This document shows, piece by piece, positions 18,479-29,396 of a stretch of 60,315 nucleotides of DNA; position 1 is the first letter of the stretch; each line of letters begins with the position of its first letter. The stretch covers positions 167,501 through 227,815 of the forward strand of contig CAJNDS010000107.1 of the NCBI GenBank assembly GCA_905221605.1. The letters are read 5' to 3'. The position numbers were made by a program, and so were the translations under genes. The notes below the pieces were generated by a model. That model saw only the letters and a list, made by a program, of their open reading frames with translations. It was not told the origin of the DNA and did not search any database. Origin of the DNA: Symbiodinium natans. Taxonomy: Eukaryota > Sar > Dinophyceae > Suessiales > Symbiodiniaceae.

Positions 18479-19359
18479 GAGGCTGCCCGCTCCGCGACGC
18501 CAGCGATGTGGAGGAGAGCGTGCTGGACATTGCAAAAGACAGTCTACAGGTGGAGCTGCGCGGTGGCGAAGTCGCCGTGCTCCGTGACTCGGTCCTGCTG
18601 ATCATGACGGCCGAGACCTACGAGCAGCATTCCTTGAGCTTCAAGGTGTTAAAGCGGGGGTCGATGCCGCTGCCGCTGCCTGAGCAGTCGGTGGCGCTAA
18701 GCCCATTGTTGGATCTCCGCCCGCACGGGGTGCATTTCAAGGAGCCCGTGCTGGTGGTCTTCCCTGTGTGTGTCGGGGCCACGAAGATTTGGCGTTCGGA
18801 CATTAGCGAAACTGGCGACACCGGCTGGGAGGAGCTAACCAATGTCCAGCTCAGCGCCGGCCACGCCGTCTTGCGATTGGATCACTTCTGTCAGGTTGTG
18901 GCCGGAGCCCCCGAACCCGTGAGAAAGCCCATTAAGATCAAAGGCTACATGAAGGCCCAGGCCGCCAAGTGGACCATCACACATGTCCACTGTGCAAACT
19001 GCGAGCAGATTCTGGCAGAGCACTTGGCAGACCCCGACGTGTTGAAGGGCTACAGGCCCTGCGAGCCACTGTTCAAGGCCGCAACGTATTCACACAAACA
19101 GTTCCTAGAGCTGTCTTGGCCGGACTCGTCCCAGTCGTCCCACGCGAATGCAGAGCCAGGGATTTTGGACTTCGAACAATTTCCCATCGTATCCACTGTT
19201 TCATGGACGGTACCATCGCCACCTGACGTCGAATTGTGGCTGAAAGAGAAGGACAGAGAGGAGACCATTCGACGCAAGTTGAGCTGCCCAGCGGACGTTA
19301 GCAGCAACAGCGTTGGGGATGCACCTCCTTTTCTCGTCGACACATGTCACTGTGCATGA
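18479..19359 (+). CDS. 3' exon of a ZU5-domain protein
   Basis: The open frame runs to TGA at 19,357-19,359 but has no ATG near its start (upstream it begins at a TTG at 18,418), so I treat it as a 3' exon; the acceptor TTGCAG at 18,473-18,478 is a reasonable 5' border. Residues encoded at about 18,540-18,910 match the ZU5 fold: GGEVAVLRDSVLLIM, then LSPLLDLRPHG, FKEPVLVVFPVC, a central tryptophan pair (KIWRSD, GWEEL) and closing HAVLRLDHFCQVVAG. ZU5 domains are protein-binding modules found in ankyrins, UNC5, ZO-1 and PIDD. After it come VHCANCEQIL, a possible Cys pair, and a region without known motifs rich in charged residues near the end (WLKEKDREETIRRKL). Upstream exons were not found. 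It lies in the same direction as the ankyrin gene 0.9 kb before it; whether the two belong to one transcript is untested. Confidence 0.7.
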
Positions 19360-19730
19360 CAGCTTCTGGTGTCTGAGCTTCCCTTGTTCTCCGCGATGTC
19401 AGTAGCATGTCGCCCTTCGTTCTCAAGTATGCGTATAATTCCACTTGCATCTGTGGCTTTGCTACCCCCTTCCTTCCTCGCACGTTTCTGAACTCCTGCG
19501 GCGAGAGACAACCATGTGCAAAAGTCAATGAAATAACGTGTCACCAAACATTCTTTGAGTTCCTGGGCTGTTTAAGCGTTGATCATGACCTTCTGCTAGA
19601 CACTTTTTGGCGGTGTATAGTATAATCCTTATCGTCAATTAGGGTCAAGGCTGCTCCCCACGTCTCTGCTGATCGCGTGCGTCTCTGTAGGGAAGAGCAA
19701 GGAGTGCTTTCAGAGCAACAACTCTGGTGA
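19360..19730. other. 3' flank of the ZU5 exon
   Basis: No gene recognised; probably 3' UTR and spacer before the simple-repeat block. Confidence 0.5.
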
Positions 19731-19764
19731 CACACATACACACACACAACACCCCACCCCCCCC

Positions 19765-19821
<57 letters not shown>

Positions 19822-19833
19822 CACACCAGCCCA

Positions 19834-19886
<53 letters not shown>

Positions 19887-19894
19887 CGCACGCG

Positions 19895-19959
<65 letters not shown>

Positions 19960-19972
19960 CACAACACACACA

Positions 19973-20026
<54 letters not shown>

Positions 20027-20027
20027 A

Positions 20028-20075
<48 letters not shown>

Positions 20076-20101
20076 CACGCACGCACGCACGCACGCACGC
20101 G

Positions 20102-20197
<96 letters not shown>
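19731..20197. repeat. Composite (CA)n and (CGCA)n microsatellite
   Basis: Blocks of CA alternate with blocks of ACGC (19,830-19,895, 20,025-20,110), with a short poly-C near 19,757. Almost the whole stretch is alternating purine-pyrimidine. ORFs within it are repeat artefacts. Confidence 0.97.
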
Positions 20198-20198
<1 letters not shown>

Positions 20199-20612
20199 CC
20201 GTTGCGCGCCTCGCCTGCGCGCGCCTGCGCGCCCGCGCCTGCGCGCCCCGCCTGCGCCGCCCGCGCCTGCGCCGCGCCGCGCGCCCGCGCCTGCGCGCCC
20301 GCGCCTGCACGCGCCTGCGCGCCCGCGCCGCGCCCCGCCCTGCGCGCCCGCGCCTGCGCGCCGCGCTGCGCGCCGCGCTGCGCGCCCGCGACTGCGCGCC
20401 CGCGCCTGCGCGCCGCGCCTGCGCGCCCGCGCCTGCGCGCCGCCGCGCGCCGCGCTGCGCGCCCGCGCCTGCGCGCACCGCCCTGCGCCCGCGCCTGCGC
20501 GCGCGCCGCGCCTGCGCCTGCCGCCCGCGCCGCGCCTGCGCGCTGCGCGCGCGCCCGCGCCTGCGCGCCCGCGCCTGCGCGCCCGCGCCTGCGCGCCCGC
20601 GCCTGCGCGTTT
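20198..20612. repeat. GC-rich minisatellite, unit about 14 bp (GCGCCTGCGCGCCC)
   Basis: More than 400 bases of nearly pure G and C made of variants of CGCCTGCGCGCC and shorter forms. It starts directly where the CA block ends. No frame is interrupted in it, which explains the long artefactual ORFs rich in A, R and G on both strands. Confidence 0.95.
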
Positions 20613-22436
20613 CACTCAGCAAGAGAATGCTGGGGCTCAGGCGCAGGAAGAGCCAGAAAGGATACTGTAGCAGTCCACACTCAAAGCATCGCAATGGGCC
20701 GCTGAGTCTGAGAAGCCTTCGCATGCGTCGAAACCTATGTAGATCTAGTTGGTTCTAAGCGAAAAACTCACTGGATTGGCCGAATAACCATTCTATGTCT
20801 TTCTTGAAGGGTGACTGCTACAGTGATTGGCAGAATGGCAGTACACCCAAATGTGCCGGGAGCCCCCAAATGGACAGGGCAACGCTGTTGCCCCATGCGG
20901 GCGCACGGGGCGAGTATACTTCGCAAAACAAGAAGGCAGTTTTTTCTTGCATTCTGCGAAGCATTTACGCAGAGATGGGGGCTACAGTCGGCATGCCAGT
21001 TGGACGATTTCACCGAAACCACGCTCACTAAGCTCTTGTTCGCCTGTCCGAGGGCATCCGAAAAGTTGAAGCCTTGTCTCTTAAAGTCAACATGGTCTTG
21101 CCTTCTTGTGGCGTTTGTGTAACACAGTGTGTGTGTAGGCGTGCTAAGTGGTTCCGGTCATCCGGCAAAGAGTCAGATGGCCAGTCCATTGTCGGACTCG
21201 GCATGCCCTGGCCCAGGTTTACAGGATGCACCTGCTAGCCAAGCTAGCGAAAGTGAAGTGCAGCTTGGGTCAGTGCACTTGCAACACTTTCTGGCATGTG
21301 AGGCTTTCCTCATGGGCCCGAAATTTTCAAAAAACTCCTGGGACCCCTTATGCGTCCCCCCAAGCCTAAGCCCAGGTTCCTTGCTGCCTGCCCAGACAGC
21401 ACAGTCCAGGCCAGAACCTGCCGAAATCTGGAGCCAGCACTCGTGTTGCTTGTCATTGCTGTTTTCACTACACGTGACACGAGCTGCAGGTGGGCGGACG
21501 AAGTGAGGCCTCTAGCCCAAGCAGCAGCTCTGGTTCACTGTGCGCAGGCGCTCCTCATTCATGCCTTTGCGTCACAGCAAGCCGAAGCTGCATTCCAGTC
21601 CTTTGATATGACATCTAGACTCTAGACATGAGGGAGACAAGAATCCAGGCAGAAGTCAAATATGAGCTTCCGGGCACGAACGCGACTCCCAAACCACCGC
21701 CAGGACTTGAAAGCATCTAAGATGAGCGTGCAAGTTGGAAACAACGTATCTAAGACAGTTTCCTGACCAAGTTTGGTCGAGATATTGTCTGGGCGCACTG
21801 TCAATGACCGTGCTCGCCCCAGCGACTAGATGACGATCGAAGGGGATTTGACACTGGTGCATACGGCAACACACAGAGTATGCAATCACAGGCAGAAGCA
21901 TGTCATTCCGCCTGCACAGCGCGGCCTTTTTCCCCAATTTCCCCTTCCTCCCAACTTCTCTTCGAGAGGGGGGGGGCCTCACACTGCAAGCTCTCCATCT
22001 CGACACTCCTTTCGCGAGGTATGGCTGCCCCCCCGCAACTCTCCAGTAGCGCGATTCGCTGCCCCAAGTCGAGGTCAGCTGGGCAGCGAGCTCTCGACTG
22101 TGCGAGACCTGACAGCACGCGCCGCTGGGCATCTCAAGTTGTCTCAACTGTGTACTCTTTCATGTGCCCTTCCCCCGGCAAGAAGCAGTGAGATCCGAGT
22201 AGAGCACTGCTCGGCTTCCTGCACTTGCCCCATAGTTGTAGCGCAGGGCACTACTGGATACGAGCTGGCAAGGCAGTGGTTGTGGTTGTGGTTGTGGTTG
22301 TGTGCATGTGTGGGTGTGAAACGTCGAGCTCTGTGGTCTTTGGCTGCCACCCCCCCACACCCCCCATGGTATGCCCACTCCCCCCATACTCCCTTGGATC
22401 CCTACCCCCACCCTCCCCCCCCCCTGTGATGGGTGT
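20613..22436. other. 1.8 kb without a supportable gene
   Basis: Only short ORFs without recognisable features. A GTGGTT hexamer repeat occurs at about 22,277-22,305 and C-rich tracts at 22,350-22,425. Confidence 0.5.
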
Positions 22437-22665
22437 GGTTGGGCGGTTAGGGTTTAGTGTTTAAGGTTGAGGGTTTAGGGTCTAAGGTTTAGGCCCGTTG
22501 TGTGCTTGGGGGCTTGGGGTTAGGACTTGGGTTGAAGGTTTAAGAGACCGGCCGTCCGTGCTACCCTTGCGCGCCCCCTGTGGTGTGGGTGTGGTGGGGG
22601 GGTTTAGGGTTTAAGGTTTAAGGTTAGGGCTTGCAAAGGTTTAAGGTTTACGGTTTAGGCCCCCC
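22437..22665 (+). repeat. Interstitial telomere-like repeats (GGGTTTAGG variants)
   Basis: Scattered GGTTTAGGGTTTAAGG-type heptamers in two clusters (22,438-22,500 and 22,600-22,665), separated by unrelated GC-rich sequence. The motif is that of the dinoflagellate and plant telomere. Copies are degenerate, so this is old or seeded sequence, not a chromosome end. Confidence 0.8.
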
Positions 22666-24118
22666 CTCCCTGTGCTGTGAATGGCGGGTTGGCGAGAATT
22701 TGCATGATGTCTGGGCGCAAGCCAAGAAAAATCAGTGTCTCCGCAGTGGAATGGGCCTGCCCGGTTGCGATTCCTGTGTAGGCGGGGCATGGGCGGGGCA
22801 TAATGAGAACAGGCAGCATCCACTCCACCCTCTCACATGTGACGATGGGGTGAGCATGAATCTGTCGTCTGTCGTCGGGCTCCAATCTATCGCGTCGCTG
22901 GAGTGTGACCTTGTACAGCGTGTGTGAGGCAAAGAGCCTGGTGCCGGAGCACCAGGACTGCACGGTTGTCGTGCATGCTCGGGCCTGAGAGCGATCGCAA
23001 CGCCGAGCATGCCCAAACCGATTGAGGGCAAAGGCCTCCCTGACACAGACTTCTTACCACAATACGGCCAAAGGGGACCGTCATTTCAAGAATCGGCCCG
23101 AATCATTGCTGCTATCTACCACATAAGTCAAACCGCACAGCTGTGCTGAAGCCGGACATTCCCGATTCTTGGAGGGAGAAATGTATATATGTTTGGACAC
23201 CTCCCCCCCCCCCCGTGACCTACCCCCCGGCCGTTTTTTTCTATCGTTAATTTATCGTAGATGTCGTTGATCATCCACCTGGCCAATTTTCTCTTCTGTA
23301 CGTAACTTTTCTTCCCTCTACTCTGAGCAACGTTGTTTAGGACAATTCAGCTTAGGCTTACATACGCAGCTCATACTTGGATCTACCAACACCGAGAACT
23401 CTAGGAAAAAGAGTTCTGAGCAATGAGGAGGATCTAGCGAAAGGTTGGGAATTCTCATCCTCTCTCGTACAAAAGATCAAGACCATCTCTTTCCCTGGTC
23501 AAAAGATGGCTTTCTCACTCAAGCATAATGTCACTAGGGACATTTGAGTTTTGACTAACACTGTGCAGATCTCTCACGCCGTTCACGCAGTAGGGCATAC
23601 CATTCTTGCAGCACCGTCAATGCGAGAAAAATATGTCTTTTCCCATGCTAGTCGATGCCATTTGTGCTTTTTGAAAGAGTAGTATATAGTTGGTATTTAC
23701 ATAGTATGCATGTACATTTAACTACTGTGCACATATTTTTTCGTGGTTTAGCTATTCTCTTATTCATATAGTTCTTGTATTCGAATAGGTTTTACTCGGT
23801 ATGATTGAATATGTCATTTGTACGCGCTGAGTCTTTCTTTGGATGCAAGAATTTTGTATGTTTCTGGTACTTCACTGGTATAGATCTCGTATATAAATAG
23901 TATCCGATCACTACTTTGTGTGGTGACGGCACTATGTCTCTAGTTGAAGCACTATTCGCTCAGAAGAAGCTCTAGTTGCATTGGAACTGTTCTGTCAGTA
24001 TCGCTTTGGGGAACTAGGCCTCGGAAGTGAGTGCGGGTTTAGGAGGGTTTCGGGGCCTATATTTGCATGGACAATGCCGATGACTCATCCCTTTGCGACG
24101 CAGAGAGGAAAAGCGACA
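22666..24118. other. Spacer passing into an AT-rich island
   Basis: From about 23,170 base composition changes sharply to AT-rich, with many TTCTTG, TATAG and ATTT tracts, unlike the GC-rich neighbours. No ORF longer than about 70 codons and no recognisable organelle gene was found. Two runs of C at 23,200-23,230 mark the left border. Confidence 0.55.
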
Positions 24119-24505
24119 AATATATATATTATATGTATATTACGTGTACATTATATGCAGATGAAATGTATGCTATATGTATATGATGTGTAGATTATAT
24201 GTAGATGACATGTATATTGTATGTATGTTCTGTGTACATTATATGTACCTTATATGAATATTATATGTATATTATATGTATGATATGTGTTATATGTGCT
24301 ATGTGTGTTATACGTGCTATATGTGTTATATGTGTTATATGTATTATACGTAGTATATGCATTATATGCATTATATGTATTATATGTATTATGTGTATTA
24401 TCTGTTTTCCTATGTAGTATATGTATTATATGTAGTATATGTATTATATGTATGATACGTATTTCATGTATTATATGTATGTATGTATGCATGTATGTAA
24501 GTATG
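24119..24505 (+). repeat. AT-rich minisatellite, unit about 9 bp (TTATATGTA)
   Basis: Degenerate tandem copies of ATTATATGTA and relatives, most regular between 24,280 and 24,480, ending in a TATG tetramer run. ORFs rich in I, Y, C and V in all frames are artefacts. Confidence 0.95.
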
Positions 24506-25402
24506 TCAAAGATGCATTAAGGCCCCGCTCGACCTGCCCAAGCGGCAAGCTTACGAGGGGAGCTTTACTACGCGCAAGCCGGAGGACGCCGACAGCCTTT
24601 ACACTATTTGCACGATGATATCACAAGCACATACACGTCTGCTTGATCATGTTTAGTCCGTTCCGGCACGTCGTCTGCTCGTCTGGGCGGCAGGTTGGTG
24701 GGCAAAGCATGTGGCTGTGCTTTGACATGGAATTCAGTGTCTTTCATTTGTTCCTGAGCGGTTCAGTCTCTCGAGGCAAAGACAGTCAGACAGTACTGTT
24801 GAATGTTGTGTTGTTGGAAAGGGCCTGGGCTCCAGCCAAAAACAAAGAGCCAGTGCGCTCAAACGGTTTTGTCACCAGATCATCTCGTGTCTCCTCACCT
24901 TGAGCAAGGGACGTTTACATTACATGTGAAGCTTGTCAGGAAACCCCACGAGCAGCCGCCCTTCCTCGTGACCTGCCGAAGGTCGCTTGTTTGAGATGTA
25001 CGTGTGCGATCATGGTTCTAAATCTTCGGGAGGACCCCAATCTCCAATGTGCTACACGGCTAAGCGCCAGAACAGCTGTCCCCTGCACCCCCTCTGCAGT
25101 CGTGCAAGAAGAGATTGAAGTTGAAGGCAACTCGACAGAAACCTGGAAGGGTCTCAAACCAGGTTTCAAGCTCATCGAAAAAGTCTTTCGAAGAAGGTCG
25201 GCTTGGACTCATTTCCTGAGAGTGGAGACGCTGAACGGTTCACTGTTGCGGCATTGCGGCATTGCGGCATTGAGCCTAGGTGTTGCCTTCACCTTCAAAG
25301 GCTGGTGACGTGTTGTGTTGGGCTCTGTATCTGTGAATTACGTTTCTGCAGCTTGGCCAGTGCTTTTGGTTGCCCCAGCTATGCCTTCCAACATCATGTG
25401 CA
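24506..25402. other. Region before the TIR-like exon, possible upstream exons
   Basis: The frame at 25,090-25,210 on the plus strand (VVQEEIEVEGNSTETW and onward) looks somewhat protein-like and could be an upstream exon of the TIR-like gene. Splice borders could not be fixed. GCGGCATT is repeated three times at about 25,248-25,272. Confidence 0.4.
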
Positions 25403-25895
25403 GGAAGAGGATGCGCCACGGCTCGCATTCTTCAGCCTGCGCTTTGACAAAAGCCCAGAAGAGACGACAGCGAGGAATGTTTGCAGCATGCTCAGGGCGC
25501 GCGGCTATGAGGTGTACATCGTGGAGGGCCAGCCAGATGATTTTGGGAAGCTCGTCGACAGGTACCTTCTCAGGATCAAGAAGAAGAAGGGGCTTTTTGT
25601 GGCCTTTGTCACGGAGAGCTACGGCGAGTGCACCGGCAACCCGTGGGCGACATATCAAGAGCTTCGATATGCCCATGCAAATGGCATTGAGATTATGCCG
25701 CTGAAGATGTCAGAGGTGTACCCCCCACAACCGAAGGACGAAGATGCCGAGGCTCTCGTAACTAAGGTGCTGCACCTGGGTCTGGCTTACGCCGACTGTG
25801 TCGGTTTGGCCGATGAGCAGATTGCCGACAAAGTTCAGAAGAGGCTGCGACGAGCACGCGAAGGAGTCCCTCCGAGCACACGCATAAGCTTGTAG
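25403..25895 (+). CDS. 3' exon encoding a TIR-like domain
   Basis: After a good acceptor (CATGTGCAG) the frame reads to TAG at 25,893-25,895. The encoded 160 residues resemble a TIR domain: RLAFFSLRFDKSPEE (box 1 position), GYEVYIVEGQPDDFGKLVD (box 2 region), GLFVAFVTESYGE, then NPWATYQELRYAH. The glutamate of YQEL sits where NAD-cleaving TIR domains (SARM1, plant TIRs) have their catalytic glutamate. The end, GIEIMPLKMSEVYPPQP, fits the last strand and loop. TIR domains act in signalling, by self-assembly or as NADases; which applies here is not known. Upstream exons are missing, and the open frame extends left of the acceptor only to a TTG. A different Rossmann-like alpha/beta fold is the main alternative. 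Confidence 0.55.
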
Positions 25896-26912
25896 GCACT
25901 TGAACCCCGTGTGACTGCAGTACCTGCTGATTGTGAAGCACAGAACGTGCGGAAGCTTCAAGGGCCCTGGTTTCGAGGTTGACCTCCATGAAGCGCCTGC
26001 TGCCCATCACAGCGAAAAAGCCTTTGAGATGGATTGTCCGACTGCTTCGGTTCAGCATTCTCGAGTGCACTGGACTGTGCAAGATAAATACCGCGATGGG
26101 TCGCAGCCGCTAGGGTCTCAAGCGTCTGCCAAGCGACCTAGGGTTCCTGGTGTATGAAAAGGGGGTGGGGAAAAGGGGTAAGTGTCTTGGCAGAATTGGG
26201 AGCAGCACCCGTCCCAACAGACTGCGAGAGAGCACATGGCGTGCTTTGATCATGTCACTACAATGGTTCTTGTTGATAGCCCGTATGTTCCCAGAGCACA
26301 ACGAAGCGCGATCGGTCTTGCCACATGAGCGCGGCCCGGCATGTCCCGGTGCCTTGACCTGCAGTGATGTAGGGTTCCTGTTAAAGTGCTTTGCAGTGGG
26401 CGATGCTCGTGAAGTTTGGCTTTGGTATTGGTTGGAAGGAGTTCGGACTTCAGTTTCAAGGCGATGTTGGGGCAGGGCATAATGAGGTTGAAAGAGTTGC
26501 GCAGAAGTGCTTCTGTGGAGCGCGTTGCTGATAGTTTGCTGACATTGAAGCTTGTTCTATGCTGACATTATCGTGCGTTCTTTCCTCTTTACATGTTGAT
26601 GAGCAGGCCCTGTCCGTTAGTTTGGATGGCAGCGAAGGCTTGGGTCCAACAGCGGAGATGACGCGCGCGGAGGAATTCGGCTGGGCCGCAGCTGGGATAC
26701 ATGGGAAAGTTGTAGAGTTGTGGGATTGTGATCGTAGGCCTCAGCTCTTGGGTTTCGGCAGGCTGCAGGGTTGGGTTGGGTTGTTGGGGTTCTGCTGCCG
26801 AATGCTGTGTAGCGTCAAGCGGATAAGCAAAAGCCAGAGCCAACGACTCCATCTGGCAGCACCATCCATGACGATGGCCTCAGCCTTGTCATTTTCAAGA
26901 TTCTATTTCTAG
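25896..26912. other. 1 kb without a supportable gene
   Basis: Short ORFs only. It may hold the 3' UTR of the TIR-like gene and introns of the following candidate exon. Confidence 0.45.
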
Positions 26913-27025
26913 CTTTTGCTAGATATAGCACACGATATCGACGAAGGCAACTGGCAGCTGATGACGAAGAAGTACAAGTTTGATGCAACCTTCGAGAGCC
27001 TCAGCGGAGCACGTGCAGCGGGCAG
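26913..27025 (+). CDS. Candidate internal exon, unknown protein
   Basis: A pyrimidine-rich acceptor (ATTTCTAG) is followed by an open stretch that reads LLLDIAHDIDEGNWQLM and continues TKKYKFDATFESLSGARAAG, ending at a donor GGCAG|GTAATT. Borders, length (113 bases) and amino-acid make-up fit a real exon. The in-frame TAA lies within the donor. I do not recognise the protein. Flanking exons could not be assigned; sequence after 27,058 (VIECDRGYSYEGG) may be another. Confidence 0.45.
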
Positions 27026-28456
27026 GTAATTTTTCTGGACGGCTCAGGTCATTGAGTGTGATCGGGGGTACAGCTATGAGGGAGGTGTGTGGCTGAAATT
27101 CTGTAGCCGACGAAAGCCACAGCTCAGGGGGGACCGCACGCATTTCTTTCTACGTGGCACGCCAAGAGCACCTATGAGGACAGAGGACGTGATGACTAGT
27201 ATTTTTCCAGACAGCAGTTGCTCACATCGCGTTCGGATGTTATGTTTCTTCCTCTTTCTGTTGCATCTTAGCATCTTTTCAAACTCCTCGCACGGTGGCG
27301 CATTACTTTCCTGTCTGCTACCTGGACAGCTGTGTCCTGTATCTGCCCTCCAGTTACTCTAGCTGTCTTCTGCACAACCCAAGCTTTGCACGGAGCCGAA
27401 GTTGATTTGTTGATCAGTACTTAACAGCTCTGGTTTCCCATTTATTCTTGCTTTTGGCCGTATATTTGTTGACAGCGGATGCCCTGTGCCGAGGAAGAGG
27501 ATAACGACCTGCGCGGCGCAGGTCTTCAGCAAACGATGTTTCGGCCGAGCTACACACGTGTGTTGGAGGGACACTGCTGTGCAGAGCAGTTCAGCTTCCG
27601 CCTCTTGGGACTCTCAGCGCAAGCCACAGGACTCATTGCCCCTGGCCCTGGGCCCTCTGCGGCTGGGTTGGGCACTTCCAATTCAGGTTCGCTTCGCTGT
27701 GCAGAGGCCGCGCGCCTGACTGGTCGATGTTCTTGCGCTTCTTGCGCATCACTGTAGTCACTGTAGTCTTCTCCCTTGGGAAATGGAAGCCAACGAGCCC
27801 AAGTTGCAGTTTTCATGGCCGTGACAAGCGAAGGAGACGACCCATCTGCGCAGCATCTCCAGCATTCCCACGTTGAAGGGGCCGTCAGGCTGCAAAACAT
27901 GGAGACTCCACAAGGAGCGCTTCAACAGTTTACCAAATCCAGGTGCCATCGTGCCTTGCAGCTCGACGTGTCTTGGAATCCGCGTCCAGGGAGCCCACAA
28001 AACCCACCTGCTCAACACGGAGAATAGATTTGGAATGTCGATTGAGTCCCTTTTGGCTGCTTTGGTTTCAGAATCCTCTCAGGTTCTGGGCTTGCGGCCT
28101 TCCGGAGCGATTAAGGACTACATGGTTCCTCTCCGGCTTCTTTGTCCACACATTTTTGCCATCGTGAGGAGACCGCCCACAACCCTGAAGGTACGCTGAG
28201 GACAGTAAATGGGATGTTCTTCAGCTTTATTGAGTCGATAAATAGGAGGTTTGTTGAATTCACGCCTTTCTCTGTGAATGGTCGCTACTTGTCCGGCATT
28301 CCGTTTGGGTCGAGACGTTGCTGTCGTTGAAAAGCAAACTTCCAAGCAAAGTGTCATTGAGAAGCCGACCGAGTCGATGGGCATCCTTGCACGGACTGTT
28401 CATGCCGCGGCCGATGAACGGCTGTGTGATGTGAGCAGGACATGTCAGTTCGCAAT
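27026..28456. other. 1.4 kb without a supportable gene
   Basis: Overlapping short ORFs on both strands, none with a recognisable motif. The minus-strand frame at 27,550-27,900 has a charged, proline-rich composition but nothing to support it further. Confidence 0.45.
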
Positions 28457-29396
28457 GCATCCAGCGTGCATACATCGCGTCCCAGCAGCATGAGCATGAG
28501 CCTGAGGTAGCAACAGACACCTCGATTCAGCTTACAGTGCTGCCGTGGACCTTGTGGATGCCTCGCCTGGAAAACCCAGAGTTGTGTAGAGAATTGACCT
28601 TCGTTGTCCCTAAATGTTGCTTCGGGACGTAGCCCAATGTTCACCGTCGGACGTGTCCTTTCACTTCAAGTGTGGTGCGCACGGTGGCCTTCCAAGGCGC
28701 CGCGCGCGCTCTGCAATCCCAGAATTCGCCACAACAGCGTCCTGCAGACGGGTTACGTAGATTCTGTCGACAGAGAACTTTTGCAGTAGCAGTTCTTGAT
28801 GCCACGGTTGTGGGCCATCAGGCGACAGGATGCCATGCTCGTGAAACCAAGCTTCGAGCTGGCTAGTGAATCTAGTGGCGTCCTGCGTTGGAGCTAGGCC
28901 AGGCTTTACGCAGACGTACGGGCCCTTTACAGGTGCAGTTGCGTTTCAGGCACCAGCTTGTGCAGCTGGCTGGGCTTTTCCTACGCAGGGTGCCTCAGCT
29001 GTTTGGTGCATGTTTCGGCTCAGGCGACTTCTGAAGGCACAGACGGTGAAAGCATCACGGTTTCCATCAAAGGCAGAAACCTTTCAGGCGGATGTCCCGC
29101 AGCTGGAGTTTCGTGCCACTGCATCAGCTTGCATCAAAAGACTGCCCCGCCCAGAAGTTGCATAAGTTGCCCTACTGAAGTTAGGATGGCCAAGGGTCGC
29201 CGTGGGCTCAATGGTATAAACTGATTTGAACTCTGTTGCACGCGAGCCGTGAACTTGCGGGGTGTCCGCCGTTGTTCCATCACTGCTTCTTCACGCGCGC
29301 ACGCTGAGAATCCTCAAGCCGCATGCCTTATGCATCTGAAATGTTTGGCTTGGGTGAACTTGCCACCCAGTGCGACAAGCGCAGGCCACAAACAAG
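28457..29396. repeat. Tandem duplication, copy 1 (940 bp)
   Basis: This unit begins GCATCCAGCGTGCATACATC and is followed directly by a second copy that begins with the same bases. The two differ by a one-base indel near 28,768 and few substitutions over most of the length. ORFs of 99 and 88 codons recur unchanged in both, but that follows from recency and does not prove coding. Confidence 0.95.

Noticed and set aside
19583-20758. Long ORFs on both strands rich in CVCV, RARA or HTHT
   Set aside because: Translation of simple repeats; open in several frames at once, with no other protein feature.
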